This document shows positions 51,997 through 61,566 of a stretch of 64,000 nt of DNA, in pieces (positions within the stretch are counted from its first letter, which is position 1; every line of letters begins with the position of its first letter). The translations under genes were made by a program, and so were the position numbers. Under the pieces are notes generated by a model. That model was given only the letters and a program-made list of their open reading frames with translations. It had not been told where the DNA came from and searched no databases. Where the stretch lies: positions 56,027 through 120,026 of the forward strand of contig JACJXV010000006.1 of assembly GCA_020636445.1 (NCBI GenBank), given 5' to 3'. Origin of the DNA: Lewinellaceae bacterium (lineage in GTDB: Bacteria > Bacteroidota > Bacteroidia > Chitinophagales > Saprospiraceae).

Positions 51997-52800
51997 CTAG
52001 TTGGGGTTGGTGGTTCCCGAAAACACCCATTGCGCAGGCCCGCATAACCAAATATCTGAAAAAGCAATAGCGCCAGGTTGGGCCCGAAAATGAACACTCA
52101 ATTGGCCGCCCTTGGCTTCTATAGGAACTTCGAGTGCATCAACAGGCCATTTTTTACGCAGGTAATAGGCCAGGGCCGAAGCGGTAACCCCCGTGCCGCA
52201 AGCCAGCGTCTCATCCTCCACACCCCGCTCATAGGTGGCCACGATCAGGCCGCCTTCCGGCGATTCTTCCACAAAATTGACATTAGTACCTTCGGCCCGA
52301 AAGCGATCGGAATACCGAATCTGGCGGCCTGCTTCTACGATGTTGAGATCGGACAAATCTTCCACGAAAACGACGTAATGCGGAGAGCCAGTGTTCATAT
52401 AAAAGTAATCCGGTCCCTGCTCTACCCTATTGACATCAATCATGTGAAGTTCAACCCAGTCTGCTTCAGGCAGGCGCACCTGGTGAGGGCCGTCAACGGC
52501 GATAAACGTTCCAGATTCCTGAATGATCCCCAAACGTTGGGCAAAGGCAGCGATACAGCGCCCGCCATTACCACACATACTCCCCTCACGGCCATCAGCA
52601 TTAAAATAGCGCATCCGAAAATCATACCCGGCTGCATCTTCCAGCATCATCAAACCATCCGCGCCGATACCGAAGCGGCGATCGCAAAGGCGGGCAATAG
52701 TGGCTATATCCTGGGGATCTACCCAAGTTGTCTGGCGCTGGTCGAGGATGACAAAATCGTTACCTGCACCCTGGTATTTGACAAAAGGAATCGCGTTCAT
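51997..52800 (-). CDS. dapF: diaminopimelate epimerase
   Basis: The enzyme interconverts LL- and meso-diaminopimelate for lysine and peptidoglycan synthesis. The two catalytic Cys lie in GSMCGNGGRC and LACGTGVTAS; GAGNDFVILD opens the protein. Its 267 residues are the usual length. It overlaps the upstream membrane-protein gene by 4 bases (ATGA), so translation is likely coupled. Confidence 0.97.
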   Translation of the reverse strand: MNAIPFVKYQGAGNDFVILDQRQTTWVDPQDIATIARLCDRRFGIGADGLMMLEDAAGYDFRMRYFNADGREGSMCGNGGRCIAAFAQRLGIIQESGTFIAVDGPHQVRLPEADWVELHMIDVNRVEQGPDYFYMNTGSPHYVVFVEDLSDLNIVEAGRQIRYSDRFRAEGTNVNFVEESPEGGLIVATYERGVEDETLACGTGVTASALAYYLRKKWPVDALEVPIEAKGGQLSVHFRAQPGAIAFSDIWLCGPAQWVFSGTTNPN

Positions 52801-53054
52801 TGGAGTGAGTCAGGTTTAGTCAGGAGCGTATCAGCCACCGGCGGGGGCGGAAAGATAGGTTGTTCGGTAAGCGTGGTATCTTCCAGTCCGGGAGGAACCC
52901 CATACTTCACATGCCGATAGATAATGAGCACAGTAAAAAAGACAATCAGCCCCAAACCGACGAGGGAAAATTTCCACCCAAAGACATTACCCTCCGGTGG
53001 AGCAAATTGCTTCAGGAATTCATCGCGTTGTCGTTTTACCTCATTAGGATCCAT
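52797..53054 (-). CDS. 85-residue single-pass membrane protein
   Basis: This small protein has a polar N-terminus (DPNEVKRQRDEFLKQF), one transmembrane helix (FSLVGLGLIVFFTVLIIY, about 29-46) and a Pro/Thr-rich tail of about 35 residues. I know no family function. It is the first gene of the operon with dapF, overlapping it by 4 bases, which hints at a cell-wall-related context. Confidence 0.8.
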   Translation of the reverse strand: MDPNEVKRQRDEFLKQFAPPEGNVFGWKFSLVGLGLIVFFTVLIIYRHVKYGVPPGLEDTTLTEQPIFPPPPVADTLLTKPDSLQ

Positions 53055-53250
53055 ATCCCTGGTCTTTCATTTTAGCCCACTAAAGTACAGAATTGCCCTT
53101 AATGCCGCCTGTATTCCGTAAAACAGTTTTCCTATTTAACCGTTCTTTATTCATTAACAGGTATTTTCCGCAGGAACTTGCAATTTCCTGCCAAAGGTGG
53201 TAATTTCCGACAAGTCCACGACGAATACCTTGCCGTAAAACTACTTTTGC

Positions 53251-54705
53251 ATGCGCAGATATGCCCCAATTCTTCTCAGTTCGCTGTTAAGTGCCATCCT
53301 GGCTATCTTTGGTTACCGGCTGGTTGAAAAACCACGCGAAGTGCTGGTACGGGAATCCATTCCGGCCCGTTTTACCTTCGAAGACCCCGATACACGGGAA
53401 CTCAGCCAATCCGGGCCCCACGTTTTTCAATCCGCTGCCCCCACTGATTTCATTCAAGCCGCTCACCTGTCAACCCCGGCAGTGGTCAATATTAAGACCA
53501 TTCAAAGTGGCGGAAATGGCGGTAATTTTCACTTTTTCCGCAATGATGCGGTCACCGCCTCCACTGGCTCCGGGGTCATCATCTCCGCCGATGGCTATAT
53601 CGTAACCAATTCCCATGTCGTGGAAGGTAGTCAGCATATTTGGGTTACCCTCAATGACAAACGGGAATTTGAAGCCGAATTTGTCGGTGCTGATCCTTCT
53701 ACGGACCTGGCACTGGTAAAAATCGAAACCCCGAGTGAGTTACCTCTGTTGCAGTTTGGCAACTCTGATTCCCTCCAGATTGGCGAGTGGGTGCTGGCCG
53801 TCGGCAATCCCTTTAACCTGGAGTCGACGGTTACCGCCGGCATTGTCAGTGCCAAAGGCCGGAGTATTGACATCCTGGAAGGTCGCGACCGTATTGAGTC
53901 CTTTATTCAAACGGATGCCGCCGTCAATCCGGGCAATTCCGGAGGTGCCCTCGTCAATTCCCGTGGCGAACTCATTGGCATCAATACGGCCATTATCACC
54001 CGGTCAGGCCGCTACGAAGGGTACTCATTTGCCGTTCCCGCCAACCTCGCTCGCAAAGTGATCCGTGATCTGCGCGACTACGGACTCGTACAACGGGGCT
54101 TATTAGGGGTTTATATTGACGAAGTGAATAATGAACTCGCCGCGCAGCTCAAGTTAAATTCGGTAGAAGGCGTTTATATCCGGGAAGTCACCCCCGGCGG
54201 GGGCGCTGCGGATGCCGGCTTACGCCATGGCGATGTCATCGTCAGCATCAATGGCGCGCAAACCCGAACCCTACCTGAGATGCAGGAACTCGTGGGTCGC
54301 TACCGCCCCGGTAATGTGCTCGACATTGAATTTATCCGGAAAGGAAAACGGGACCAAACTTCGGTAACCCTGAAAAATAAAAGTAACAACACGGAGGTCA
54401 TTGCCGGTCGCGATAACAACTTCCTGTTACAATTAGGATTTGAGTTGCGCAATTTGACCAAAACCGAAATCAGCAAGCTCGGCTTCAACGGGGTAAAAGT
54501 GACCAGTGTTGTTCGCGGCAGTAAAATTGACCGGACGAATCTCAATCCCGAATTCATCATTACCCGGGTGAATCAGGAAAAGGTAAGCTCCGTCGAAGAA
54601 GTTGTCAACCTGATCAAAAAGGCTAATGGCCCTGTAGTCCTGGAGGGGTATTATGGCAAGAAGGAAGACCCCTATTATTATTCCTTTGACCTTCCGGCCA
54701 AGTAA
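53251..54705 (+). CDS. HtrA/DegP-type periplasmic serine endopeptidase
   Basis: This 484-residue protease/chaperone for misfolded envelope proteins has an N-terminal signal anchor (7-22), a trypsin-like domain with His122 (TNSHVVEG), Asp152 (STDLALVKI) and Ser230 (NPGNSGGAL), then two PDZ domains (about 275-370 and 385-480). All catalytic residues are present. It is divergent from the dapF operon. TACTTTTG ends 1 base before the ATG and fits the -7 consensus, but is so close that it may be accidental. Confidence 0.95.
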   Translation: MRRYAPILLSSLLSAILAIFGYRLVEKPREVLVRESIPARFTFEDPDTRELSQSGPHVFQSAAPTDFIQAAHLSTPAVVNIKTIQSGGNGGNFHFFRNDAVTASTGSGVIISADGYIVTNSHVVEGSQHIWVTLNDKREFEAEFVGADPSTDLALVKIETPSELPLLQFGNSDSLQIGEWVLAVGNPFNLESTVTAGIVSAKGRSIDILEGRDRIESFIQTDAAVNPGNSGGALVNSRGELIGINTAIITRSGRYEGYSFAVPANLARKVIRDLRDYGLVQRGLLGVYIDEVNNELAAQLKLNSVEGVYIREVTPGGGAADAGLRHGDVIVSINGAQTRTLPEMQELVGRYRPGNVLDIEFIRKGKRDQTSVTLKNKSNNTEVIAGRDNNFLLQLGFELRNLTKTEISKLGFNGVKVTSVVRGSKIDRTNLNPEFIITRVNQEKVSSVEEVVNLIKKANGPVVLEGYYGKKEDPYYYSFDLPAK

Positions 54706-54971
54706 TTTGGGAAATTAGAAACTAATGTCTCACCTAGGCTGCTTCGGAGCTAATTTCTCGTTTCCCATTTCGAACAGCGTTGGCGAGCTGATTTTCATAT
54801 GCCTTACCTCACCCTGGTATGAGCAGCCTTAGCCTGTCACTTTACTTCTCCTGTCTCTCGTAAGAAAATATAAGTTAAAATTTTCATTATCAGCACCTTA
54901 CTCTCAATTTCAATCTTCTCCTGTATCGTAACACTTCGCATTTTTAGTTTAAACATCGCAGGCTGACAGCT

Positions 54972-55066
54972 TACCTTTGAAAATTATGTTGATGGAATAA
55001 ATTTCTGCAGCATAATCCTAAAATCCAGGGGTTCGCAATCCATTATTACTGCTGACCCTTAGATTT
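54972..55066 (+). promoter_or_regulatory. ilv operon promoter and leader hairpin
   Basis: TACCTTTG (54972-54979) fits the -7 consensus and predicts a leader of about 180 bases before ilvD. The leader contains a hairpin pairing AAATCCAGGGGT (55021-55032) with ACCCTTAGATTT (55055-55066). No run of Ile, Leu or Val codons that would mark a classical attenuator was found. The remaining part of 54706-55166 shows no gene. Confidence 0.4.
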
Positions 55067-55166
55067 CAGGCCTACTTGTCGACATAAAACAGCTATTAAT
55101 TCCAGGGAGTCGGGCGAATCAGGCCGTGTTACAGTAGTCTCCGATATCCCTAAATAGAAAGGTATC

Positions 55167-56849
55167 ATGGAATGGAATAAATACAGCCGCCGGATCACCC
55201 AGGATCCTACGCAACCTGCTGCACAAGCCATGCTTCATGGCATTGGCATGACCGAAGAAGATTTGCGCAAAGCCCAGGTGGGGATAGTTAGTACCGGCTG
55301 GGAAGGCAACACCTGTAATATGCACCTCAACGGGTTGGCCGAACAGGTCAAAAAAGGGGTCATGCAGGAAGCAGAACTCTACGGACTCATTTTCCATACG
55401 ATCGGCGTGAGTGATGGTATATCCATGGGAACCAGCGGGATGCGTTTTTCGCTACCCAGTCGGGATATTATCGCTGATTCTATTGAAACAGTAGTCGGTG
55501 CGCAGTGGTATGATGCCGTTGTAGCAGTTACTGGATGTGACAAAAACATGCCCGGCGCAATGATGGCGCTGGGGCGTATTAACCGCCCGTCCATTCTGGT
55601 GTACGGTGGAACGATCAGTCCAGGTTGCTACGCCAGTAAAAAACTGGATATCGTTTCCGCATTTGAAGCTTTGGGCCAACGCATTGCCGGCTCGATTAGC
55701 GAGGCGGACTACCAAGGGGTTATCCGCCATGCCTGCCCGGGTCCGGGAGCTTGCGGTGGTATGTATACGGCAAATACTATGGCCTCGGCCATTGAAGCGA
55801 TGGGGATGAGCCTTCCGTTCAACTCGTCTATTCCGGCAAACAGTCCCGCCAAGGAAATTGACTGCCTCCAGGTAGGGAAAGCGTTGCGCCATTTGATTTT
55901 GCACGATATCAAGCCTCGCGACATCATGACTCGCCAGGCGTTTGAAAATGCTATCCGGGTGATTACTGTACTCGGCGGATCAACCAACGCGGTGCTGCAT
56001 ATCATTGCCATTGCTAAATCCGTAGGTGTACCGCTCACCATCGACGATTTCCAGCGCATCAGCAACCACACGCCATTCCTGGCCGACTTGAAGCCAAGTG
56101 GTCAATACGTCATGGAGGATCTCTATAACGTCGGCGGTGTACCTGCCGTCATGAAGATGATGTTGGAGGAAGGAATGTTGCATGGCGACTGCCTGACCGT
56201 CACAGGGAAAACCATCGCTGAAAACCTTGCGGAAGTTGACCCGCTCAAAGCCGGACAGGATATTATTCATCCGCTTAGCCTGCCCATCAAAGCCCGGGGA
56301 CATATCCAAATTCTGTACGGCAACCTGGCCACTGGTGGCGCCGTAGCTAAAATCACCGGCAAAGAAGGTGAAGTCTTTGAAGGCCCTGCGCGGGTATTCG
56401 ACGGCGAAGAAGCGGCCAATGCCGCGATCACCGGCAAGCAAATCAAAGCCGGGGATGTGATTGTCATCCGGTCCTGCGGACCACAGGGAGGTCCTGGCAT
56501 GCCGGAGATGCTCAAACCCACTTCTGCTATCATGGGAGAAGGATTAGGCAAGAGTGTTGCCCTGATAACCGATGGCCGTTTCTCCGGAGGCACCCATGGG
56601 TTTGTAGTAGGTCATATTACACCGGAAGCCCAAACCGGCGGCTTAATCGGCCTGCTGAAAGATGGCGATCTCATTACCATCGACGCCGTTCGCAATGTCC
56701 TGGAAGCCCATATCCCTGAAGCAGAAATTGCCCGCCGCCGGGCAGAATGGGTACCGCCACCATTACCCGCAGAGCGCGGTATTTTGGCTAAATATGCCCG
56801 CTTTGTATCCACCGCTTCCGAAGGATGTGTTACCGACGAACGCCAATAA
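55167..56849 (+). CDS. ilvD: dihydroxy-acid dehydratase
   Basis: The enzyme dehydrates dihydroxy acids to the keto acids of valine and isoleucine, using an iron-sulfur cluster. VTGCDKNMPGAMMALGRI and CPGPGACGGMYTANTMAS carry cluster Cys residues, and the C-terminal GRFSGGTHGFVVGHITPEA is family-specific. At 560 residues it is full length. It leads the ilvD-ilvB-ilvN operon; the next gene starts 37 bases after its stop. Confidence 0.97.
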   Translation: MEWNKYSRRITQDPTQPAAQAMLHGIGMTEEDLRKAQVGIVSTGWEGNTCNMHLNGLAEQVKKGVMQEAELYGLIFHTIGVSDGISMGTSGMRFSLPSRDIIADSIETVVGAQWYDAVVAVTGCDKNMPGAMMALGRINRPSILVYGGTISPGCYASKKLDIVSAFEALGQRIAGSISEADYQGVIRHACPGPGACGGMYTANTMASAIEAMGMSLPFNSSIPANSPAKEIDCLQVGKALRHLILHDIKPRDIMTRQAFENAIRVITVLGGSTNAVLHIIAIAKSVGVPLTIDDFQRISNHTPFLADLKPSGQYVMEDLYNVGGVPAVMKMMLEEGMLHGDCLTVTGKTIAENLAEVDPLKAGQDIIHPLSLPIKARGHIQILYGNLATGGAVAKITGKEGEVFEGPARVFDGEEAANAAITGKQIKAGDVIVIRSCGPQGGPGMPEMLKPTSAIMGEGLGKSVALITDGRFSGGTHGFVVGHITPEAQTGGLIGLLKDGDLITIDAVRNVLEAHIPEAEIARRRAEWVPPPLPAERGILAKYARFVSTASEGCVTDERQ

Positions 56850-56886
56850 CGCAAGCCCTTCTTCCTCGACTTTCAAATTCGTATGT

Positions 56887-58644
56887 ATGAAAAAAGGCCA
56901 TCCAACTACCACTGCAGCTACTGCGCCGGAACAAGCAACACCCACGACGGAAACACGGATCACGGGTGCCGAAGCGGTGCTGCGCTGCCTGCTTGAAGAA
57001 GGTGCAGATACCATTTTTGGATATCCCGGTGGGGCTATTATGCCGGTGTATGATGCCATGTATCATTACCAGGACCGGATTCGCCATATTTTGCCCCGCC
57101 ACGAACAGGGAGCTATTCATGCAGCTGAAGGGTATGCCCGGGTCACCCGGCGAACCGGGGTAGCTATGGCCACTTCCGGCCCGGGAGCCATGAACCTGTT
57201 GACGGGTTTGGCCGATGCCATGCTCGACTCAACCCCATTGGTCTGTATTACGGGCCAGGTTGCCAGCCACCTGCTGGGGTCGGATGCCTTTCAGGAAACG
57301 GACGTGATAAACTGTACGATGCCCGTAACCAAATGGAATTACCAGATCACCCAGGCCGCTGAAATTCCGGAGGTTTTCGCCAAAGCATTCTATATCGCCA
57401 ATTCCGGCCGGCCAGGCCCCGTCGTGATTGACATTACCAAGGATGCCCAGAATGCTTACCTGGATTTCCATTACGAGCGCAATCCGCATATCCGCAGTTA
57501 CCACCCCTTACCTAAGATTGATCCCGCAGCCATCCAGGCGGCGGCAGATTTGATCAACCAGGCGAAAAAACCATTTATCCTGGCAGGCCACGGCATCCAA
57601 ATTGCCCATGCCCAGGATATTTTCCGTCAGTTTGTGGAGAAAACGGGCATTCCCATTGGCTGCACGATCCACGGTCTTTCGTCGATTCCCAGCGACCATC
57701 CCTTACACACTGGCATGCTGGGTATGCACGGCAATTACGGCCCGAATATCAAGCAAAATGAATGCGATGTGCTCATTGCAATCGGCATGCGTTTTGACGA
57801 CCGGGTTACGGGGCGACTTGACCGCTACGCCAAACAGGCCAAAGTCATCCACATTGAAATTGATCCTTCTGAAATCAATAAAAATGTTAAGGCAGCGGTT
57901 CCTGTGCTAGGCGATGCCCGGCAGGTTCTCGAAGCCCTGCTTCCGCTGGTGGAAGCTAAATCCTACCCTGACTGGTTAGCAGAATTTGCAGCTTGTGCCA
58001 AAATTGAGGCGGATAAAGTCTTCCGCCATGACCTGAAGGCATCCCCGGAAGGAAAAATCCGCATGGGAATGGCCGTCAAAGAGGTTTCCGACCAAACAAA
58101 TGGCATGGCGATTGTCGCCACCGACGTAGGACAACACCAAATGATCGCTGCCCGCTATTATTGCTACCGCGATACAAATCAGTGGGTTTCCTCGGGAGGA
58201 GCCGGGACGATGGGATACGGCTTGCCCGCTGCCTTCGGCGCTAAACTCGCCCAGCCCGACCGCACGGTCGTTGCTTTTATCGGTGACGGAGGTTTCCAAA
58301 TGACCATTCAGGAATTGGGCATGCTCGCCCAGTGGGATGTAGCTGTTAAAATCGTGCTGCTCGATAATAACTTCCTGGGCATGGTTCGCCAGTGGCAGCA
58401 GTTATTCTACGATCGCCGTTATTCATCGGTAGAATTGAAGAATCCCAATTTCCTCAAAATCGCTGAAGGGTTTGGTGTTCACGGCCGCCAGGTAAGCCAC
58501 CCCGAAGAATTGGCGGATGCTGTAGCAGAAATGCTGGCCTACGAAGGCCCCTTCCTGCTGCATGTACAAGTCGAAAAAGAAGAGAACGTATTTCCCATGG
58601 TCCCCTCCGGATGCAGTGTCGACCAAATTGTCCTGGAACCCTAA
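56887..58644 (+). CDS. ilvB: acetolactate synthase large subunit
   Basis: The thiamine-diphosphate enzyme joins two pyruvates, or pyruvate and 2-oxobutyrate, in branched-chain amino acid synthesis. It has 585 residues; the catalytic Glu is in RHEQGAIHAAEGYAR, the FAD-binding middle domain follows, and the ThDP motif is GDGGFQMTIQELG through NNFLGMVRQWQ. The start at 56887 gives a 25-residue Thr-rich lead before the conserved TGAEAVLRCL; upstream codons in frame would overlap ilvD. The small subunit gene starts 15 bases later. Confidence 0.97.
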   Translation: MKKGHPTTTAATAPEQATPTTETRITGAEAVLRCLLEEGADTIFGYPGGAIMPVYDAMYHYQDRIRHILPRHEQGAIHAAEGYARVTRRTGVAMATSGPGAMNLLTGLADAMLDSTPLVCITGQVASHLLGSDAFQETDVINCTMPVTKWNYQITQAAEIPEVFAKAFYIANSGRPGPVVIDITKDAQNAYLDFHYERNPHIRSYHPLPKIDPAAIQAAADLINQAKKPFILAGHGIQIAHAQDIFRQFVEKTGIPIGCTIHGLSSIPSDHPLHTGMLGMHGNYGPNIKQNECDVLIAIGMRFDDRVTGRLDRYAKQAKVIHIEIDPSEINKNVKAAVPVLGDARQVLEALLPLVEAKSYPDWLAEFAACAKIEADKVFRHDLKASPEGKIRMGMAVKEVSDQTNGMAIVATDVGQHQMIAARYYCYRDTNQWVSSGGAGTMGYGLPAAFGAKLAQPDRTVVAFIGDGGFQMTIQELGMLAQWDVAVKIVLLDNNFLGMVRQWQQLFYDRRYSSVELKNPNFLKIAEGFGVHGRQVSHPEELADAVAEMLAYEGPFLLHVQVEKEENVFPMVPSGCSVDQIVLEP

Positions 58645-58659
58645 AGCAAGCACACAGGT

Positions 58660-59220
58660 ATGGAACAAGAACAAGTGAATGAATATACCATCACGGTTTT
58701 TACCGAAAACCAAACGGGCTTGCTGGCTCGCGTAGTTTCCGTGTTTACCCGTCGGCATATCAATATCGAAAGTCTGACGACTTCAAAATCGTCTATGCCC
58801 GGTATCCACAGGTTTACCATTGTGGTAAATGTCAGCCTGGATATGGTTGAAAAGTTGGTTGCCCAGTTGGATAAACAGGTAGATGTACTCAAAGCCTTTT
58901 ATTATCGGCAGGAGGAAATCGTCCACCAGGAAATTGCCCTTTACAAAGTGCCAACGTCCATTTTTGCCGGCGGAAATACTGTGGAAAAGTTTGTGCGTGC
59001 GCACAACGCCCGGATTCTGGAAATAGAACCGGAATATATCGTCCTGGAAAAAACCGGTTACCCGGAAGAGACAGAAGCCCTTTTGGAGGAATTCAAAAAG
59101 TACGGTATCTATGAATTTGTGCGTTCAGGTCGGGTCGCTATTACCCGGCCGATGGAACGCCTGAATAACTACCTGCGCAGTATTCAGTCGGCCCAGTTAG
59201 CGGCAGCTACTAAAGACTAA
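58660..59220 (+). CDS. ilvN: acetolactate synthase small subunit
   Basis: The regulatory subunit activates IlvB and binds the feedback inhibitor valine. The 186-residue product has an N-terminal ACT domain (YTITVFTENQTGLLARVVSVF to about 80) and the family C-terminal domain (FKKYGIYEFVRSGRVAITR). It is the last gene of the operon; an intrinsic terminator follows. Confidence 0.95.
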   Translation: MEQEQVNEYTITVFTENQTGLLARVVSVFTRRHINIESLTTSKSSMPGIHRFTIVVNVSLDMVEKLVAQLDKQVDVLKAFYYRQEEIVHQEIALYKVPTSIFAGGNTVEKFVRAHNARILEIEPEYIVLEKTGYPEETEALLEEFKKYGIYEFVRSGRVAITRPMERLNNYLRSIQSAQLAAATKD

Positions 59221-59291
59221 GCGCAGGTGATCGATCAGGTGGCTGATCACCCCTTCGGAAAAGATTTTCGACCAATTCCATATACCTTTTA

Positions 59292-59323
59292 GGCACCGGT
59301 GTTCGCATCGGTGCCATTTTTTT
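59292..59323 (+). terminator. intrinsic terminator of the ilvD-ilvB-ilvN operon
   Basis: GGCACCG-gtgttcgcat-CGGTGCC is followed by ATTTTTTT. An additional hairpin GGTGATC...TGATCACC lies closer to the stop codon, at about 59226-59251. Confidence 0.93.
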
Positions 59324-59392
59324 ATAGGGTGCGCAAATCCGCCGCTCGTTAAAAATTCAATACCTTAGCGAACTACTCTTAAGCTGTTTTGC

Positions 59393-60052
59393 GTGGAAAA
59401 AGATACGTACCAAATGTTGGGCGCACCCAGCACCGGCGAATTTCGCGACCGGGGCAGCAAGTTTCTGGCCTATGCATTTCCCGTCGAAACGGAAGAGGAT
59501 TGTCATCGCCACCTCGAAGAGGTCCGCAAGGAACACCCCAAAGCCCGCCACTATTGTTATGCCTATCGCCTGGGCACCGATAATAATCTCTACCGGGCTA
59601 ATGACGACGGAGAACCCAGTGGCACCGCCGGGCGACCGATCCTTGGCCAGCTGGATAGCTTTGGCATTACCAAAACGCTGATTGTCGTTGTTCGCTATTT
59701 TGGAGGTACCTTATTGGGCACCTCCGGCCTGATTAATGCCTACCGCGCCGCGGCAGCTGATGCCTTGCAACAAGCCACCCTGGTTGAGAAATGGGTAGCC
59801 GACATTTATCGCCTTACCTTCGACTACAGTCGGATGCCTGCAGTAATGAACGCCGTAAAATCCATGGACCTGCGGATACTGCGCCAGGAATTCACGGCCC
59901 AGGGCGAGTTGGATATCGCCATCCCGCAAAGCGAAACGGAGGCAAAGCTACTCCGCCTCAAGGCTTTAGTTGCCGACCTTCACCTGGAAGAAGCCGAACA
60001 ACTCACCGAGGATATTCCCGGATTTTCCGTGCAATACCTGCGTACGGAATAG
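59393..60052 (+). CDS. YigZ/IMPACT family protein
   Basis: This 219-residue cytoplasmic protein has the UPF0029 N-terminal domain (FRDRGSKFLAYAFPV, PKARHYCYAYRLG, NDDGEPSGTAGRPIL, VVRYFGGTLLGTSGLI) and the DUF1949 C-terminal ferredoxin-like domain. Homologs include eukaryotic IMPACT, linked to translation control through GCN2; the bacterial role is not settled. I chose a GTG start at 59393 because conserved residues occur before the first ATG at 59414. Confidence 0.9.
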   Translation: MEKDTYQMLGAPSTGEFRDRGSKFLAYAFPVETEEDCHRHLEEVRKEHPKARHYCYAYRLGTDNNLYRANDDGEPSGTAGRPILGQLDSFGITKTLIVVVRYFGGTLLGTSGLINAYRAAAADALQQATLVEKWVADIYRLTFDYSRMPAVMNAVKSMDLRILRQEFTAQGELDIAIPQSETEAKLLRLKALVADLHLEEAEQLTEDIPGFSVQYLRTE

Positions 60053-60149
60053 TACAACCTAATTTGAAAAAATACTGGTTTTTGCCTGGGAGATGAGGGA
60101 AGGGTAATGAGGGAAATAGAAACCTCTACGCCTGCGTAGTGCGGATTTA

Positions 60150-60540
60150 ACTGCTAATTAGTTGCTGGTTGCTTGGTTTCTGGCCCGCCGGAGGCGGGTG
60201 AATTTCTGGTTTCTGGTATTTTATCCTCGATGCAGTCGGGGCTGGTTTCTGGCCCGCCGGAGGCGGGTGAATTTCTGGTTATATTCTGCCCACTGCTGGC
60301 TGCCCACTGCTGGCTGCTAACTGCTGGCTGGTAACTGGCCCGCCTCCTTACGCTGTTGCTCCTGGAGCCGGGTAAATTTCTGGTTATTGGATATTAGTGA
60401 CGGTATATTCGCCCGTTCACTGCTAACTGCTTACTGCCTTCGCCCGCAGAAGCCCGCCATAGGCGGACAAGCTTAGCGCAGGCGGTTACAGCTCGCTCCA
60501 GTTAAAAATTGGTAATTATTTAAATACACTGTAATAAGCA
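60150..60540. repeat. composite heptad and palindrome region
   Basis: TTTCTGG-type heptads are interrupted by three palindromes: CCCGCCGGAGGCGGG twice (60183, 60257), each with the same 19-base insert CCCGCCGGAGGCGGGTGAA between TTTCTGG and TTTCTGG, and CCTCGATGCAGTCGGGG (60222). CTGCTGGCTGCCCA-like heptads, a further split palindrome (60339-60375) and a CCGCCATAGGCGG palindrome (60450) follow. The 38-base block of 46022 recurs at 60496-60533. No gene. Confidence 0.85.
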
Positions 60541-60552
60541 CAAAACCTCCCC

Positions 60553-61368
60553 TTATTCTTTAACCATCTTCCGGGCAATAGAGCTAATGCCATCCGTGAG
60601 CGAATAGACATAAAGGCCCGGAGGAAGCTGACTGCCATCAAAGGTGAAGCGGTTAATCCCCTGGACAATCTGTACCGGATTCCGGTGTACCATCCGCCCG
60701 GTCATATCGAATACACGAAAATCAAAATTGCCGCGTAATTCCGAGACCACCGATACTTCAGTAAGGTCAGAAAAAGGGTTAGGCTGGGTAGAAAGCTGCA
60801 GGCGCGTTGCGGCTAGATCCTGTGTACTCGAGGGCGTGCACGCAGGAGAACCTTGTGGCCGAACATATAAAAAGTAGTTTCCCGGAGGAAAAAGCGTGCC
60901 ATTTGCATCGGGGAAGGTGACCGGAATTGTGATAAACGACGAGATGGACCCGGTGATCTGCAGATCAAATTGGCCCACTTGTGCTGGATCGGTAGGCGTG
61001 CCTGAAAGTAAAATACACCCGGAGGTGTTTGCCAGAAAAACACAATTGGGTGGGTCACAGGCATAGGACAATCCGGTAGGCAGGTTTTTCACGGCGCCTG
61101 TAGTTGCCAAACTAGCCTGGGTAACGGGCACTTGCGTTCCTGCCACAGTGAATGTACTGGGCACCTTCAAGGTAAAGGAATATTCAAAGGGCGTATTAAT
61201 ACAGGCCGTATCCCTGATTCCCCCCATCGGATTTGTAGTAGAATAAGGTATCGGGAAAACCCCGAATAAGGTATCGGCAAGCGTGGTGTCCGGTTTACAG
61301 ATAGGGGTTTGGGCTTGCACGGCTATTCCCATCAGGAGTAGCGCAATCGTGCCGAGTATTGTTCTCAT
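60553..61368 (-). CDS. T9SS-exported protein with C-terminal type A sorting domain
   Basis: The 271-residue product has a signal peptide ending VQAQ (about 21), a beta-sandwich Cys-containing central region of unknown function and a C-terminal sorting domain (about 195-271: LSTQPNPFSDLTEVSV, FRVFDMTGRMVHR, GINRFTFDGSQLPPGLYVYSL, ending KMVKE). That domain directs export by the type IX system and cell-surface attachment. The start at 61368 gives the cleanest signal peptide; in-frame ATGs at 61377 and 61386 are alternatives. Confidence 0.88.
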   Translation of the reverse strand: MRTILGTIALLLMGIAVQAQTPICKPDTTLADTLFGVFPIPYSTTNPMGGIRDTACINTPFEYSFTLKVPSTFTVAGTQVPVTQASLATTGAVKNLPTGLSYACDPPNCVFLANTSGCILLSGTPTDPAQVGQFDLQITGSISSFITIPVTFPDANGTLFPPGNYFLYVRPQGSPACTPSSTQDLAATRLQLSTQPNPFSDLTEVSVVSELRGNFDFRVFDMTGRMVHRNPVQIVQGINRFTFDGSQLPPGLYVYSLTDGISSIARKMVKE

Positions 61369-61566
61369 ACGAAGCATTTTCAACATGGGTGAGTAGATAC
61401 CCCTTGGGGGATGGACCTTGTTTTCCTTCCTGCAAATTAATGTATTTCCAAATGGGAAAAAAGTTTGTTGGAGTTTCTTTCCAACGCCGGGGATTGTATT
61501 TTTAAGTAAATATTTAGCGCGGGTCATTCATCTCACCTCACGCTCATCCTGACAAAATTCAAACCC

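Noticed and set aside
53242..53249. TACTTTTG as promoter of the HtrA gene
   Set aside because: It ends 1 base before the start codon, so a normal transcription start would fall inside the coding region; probably accidental.
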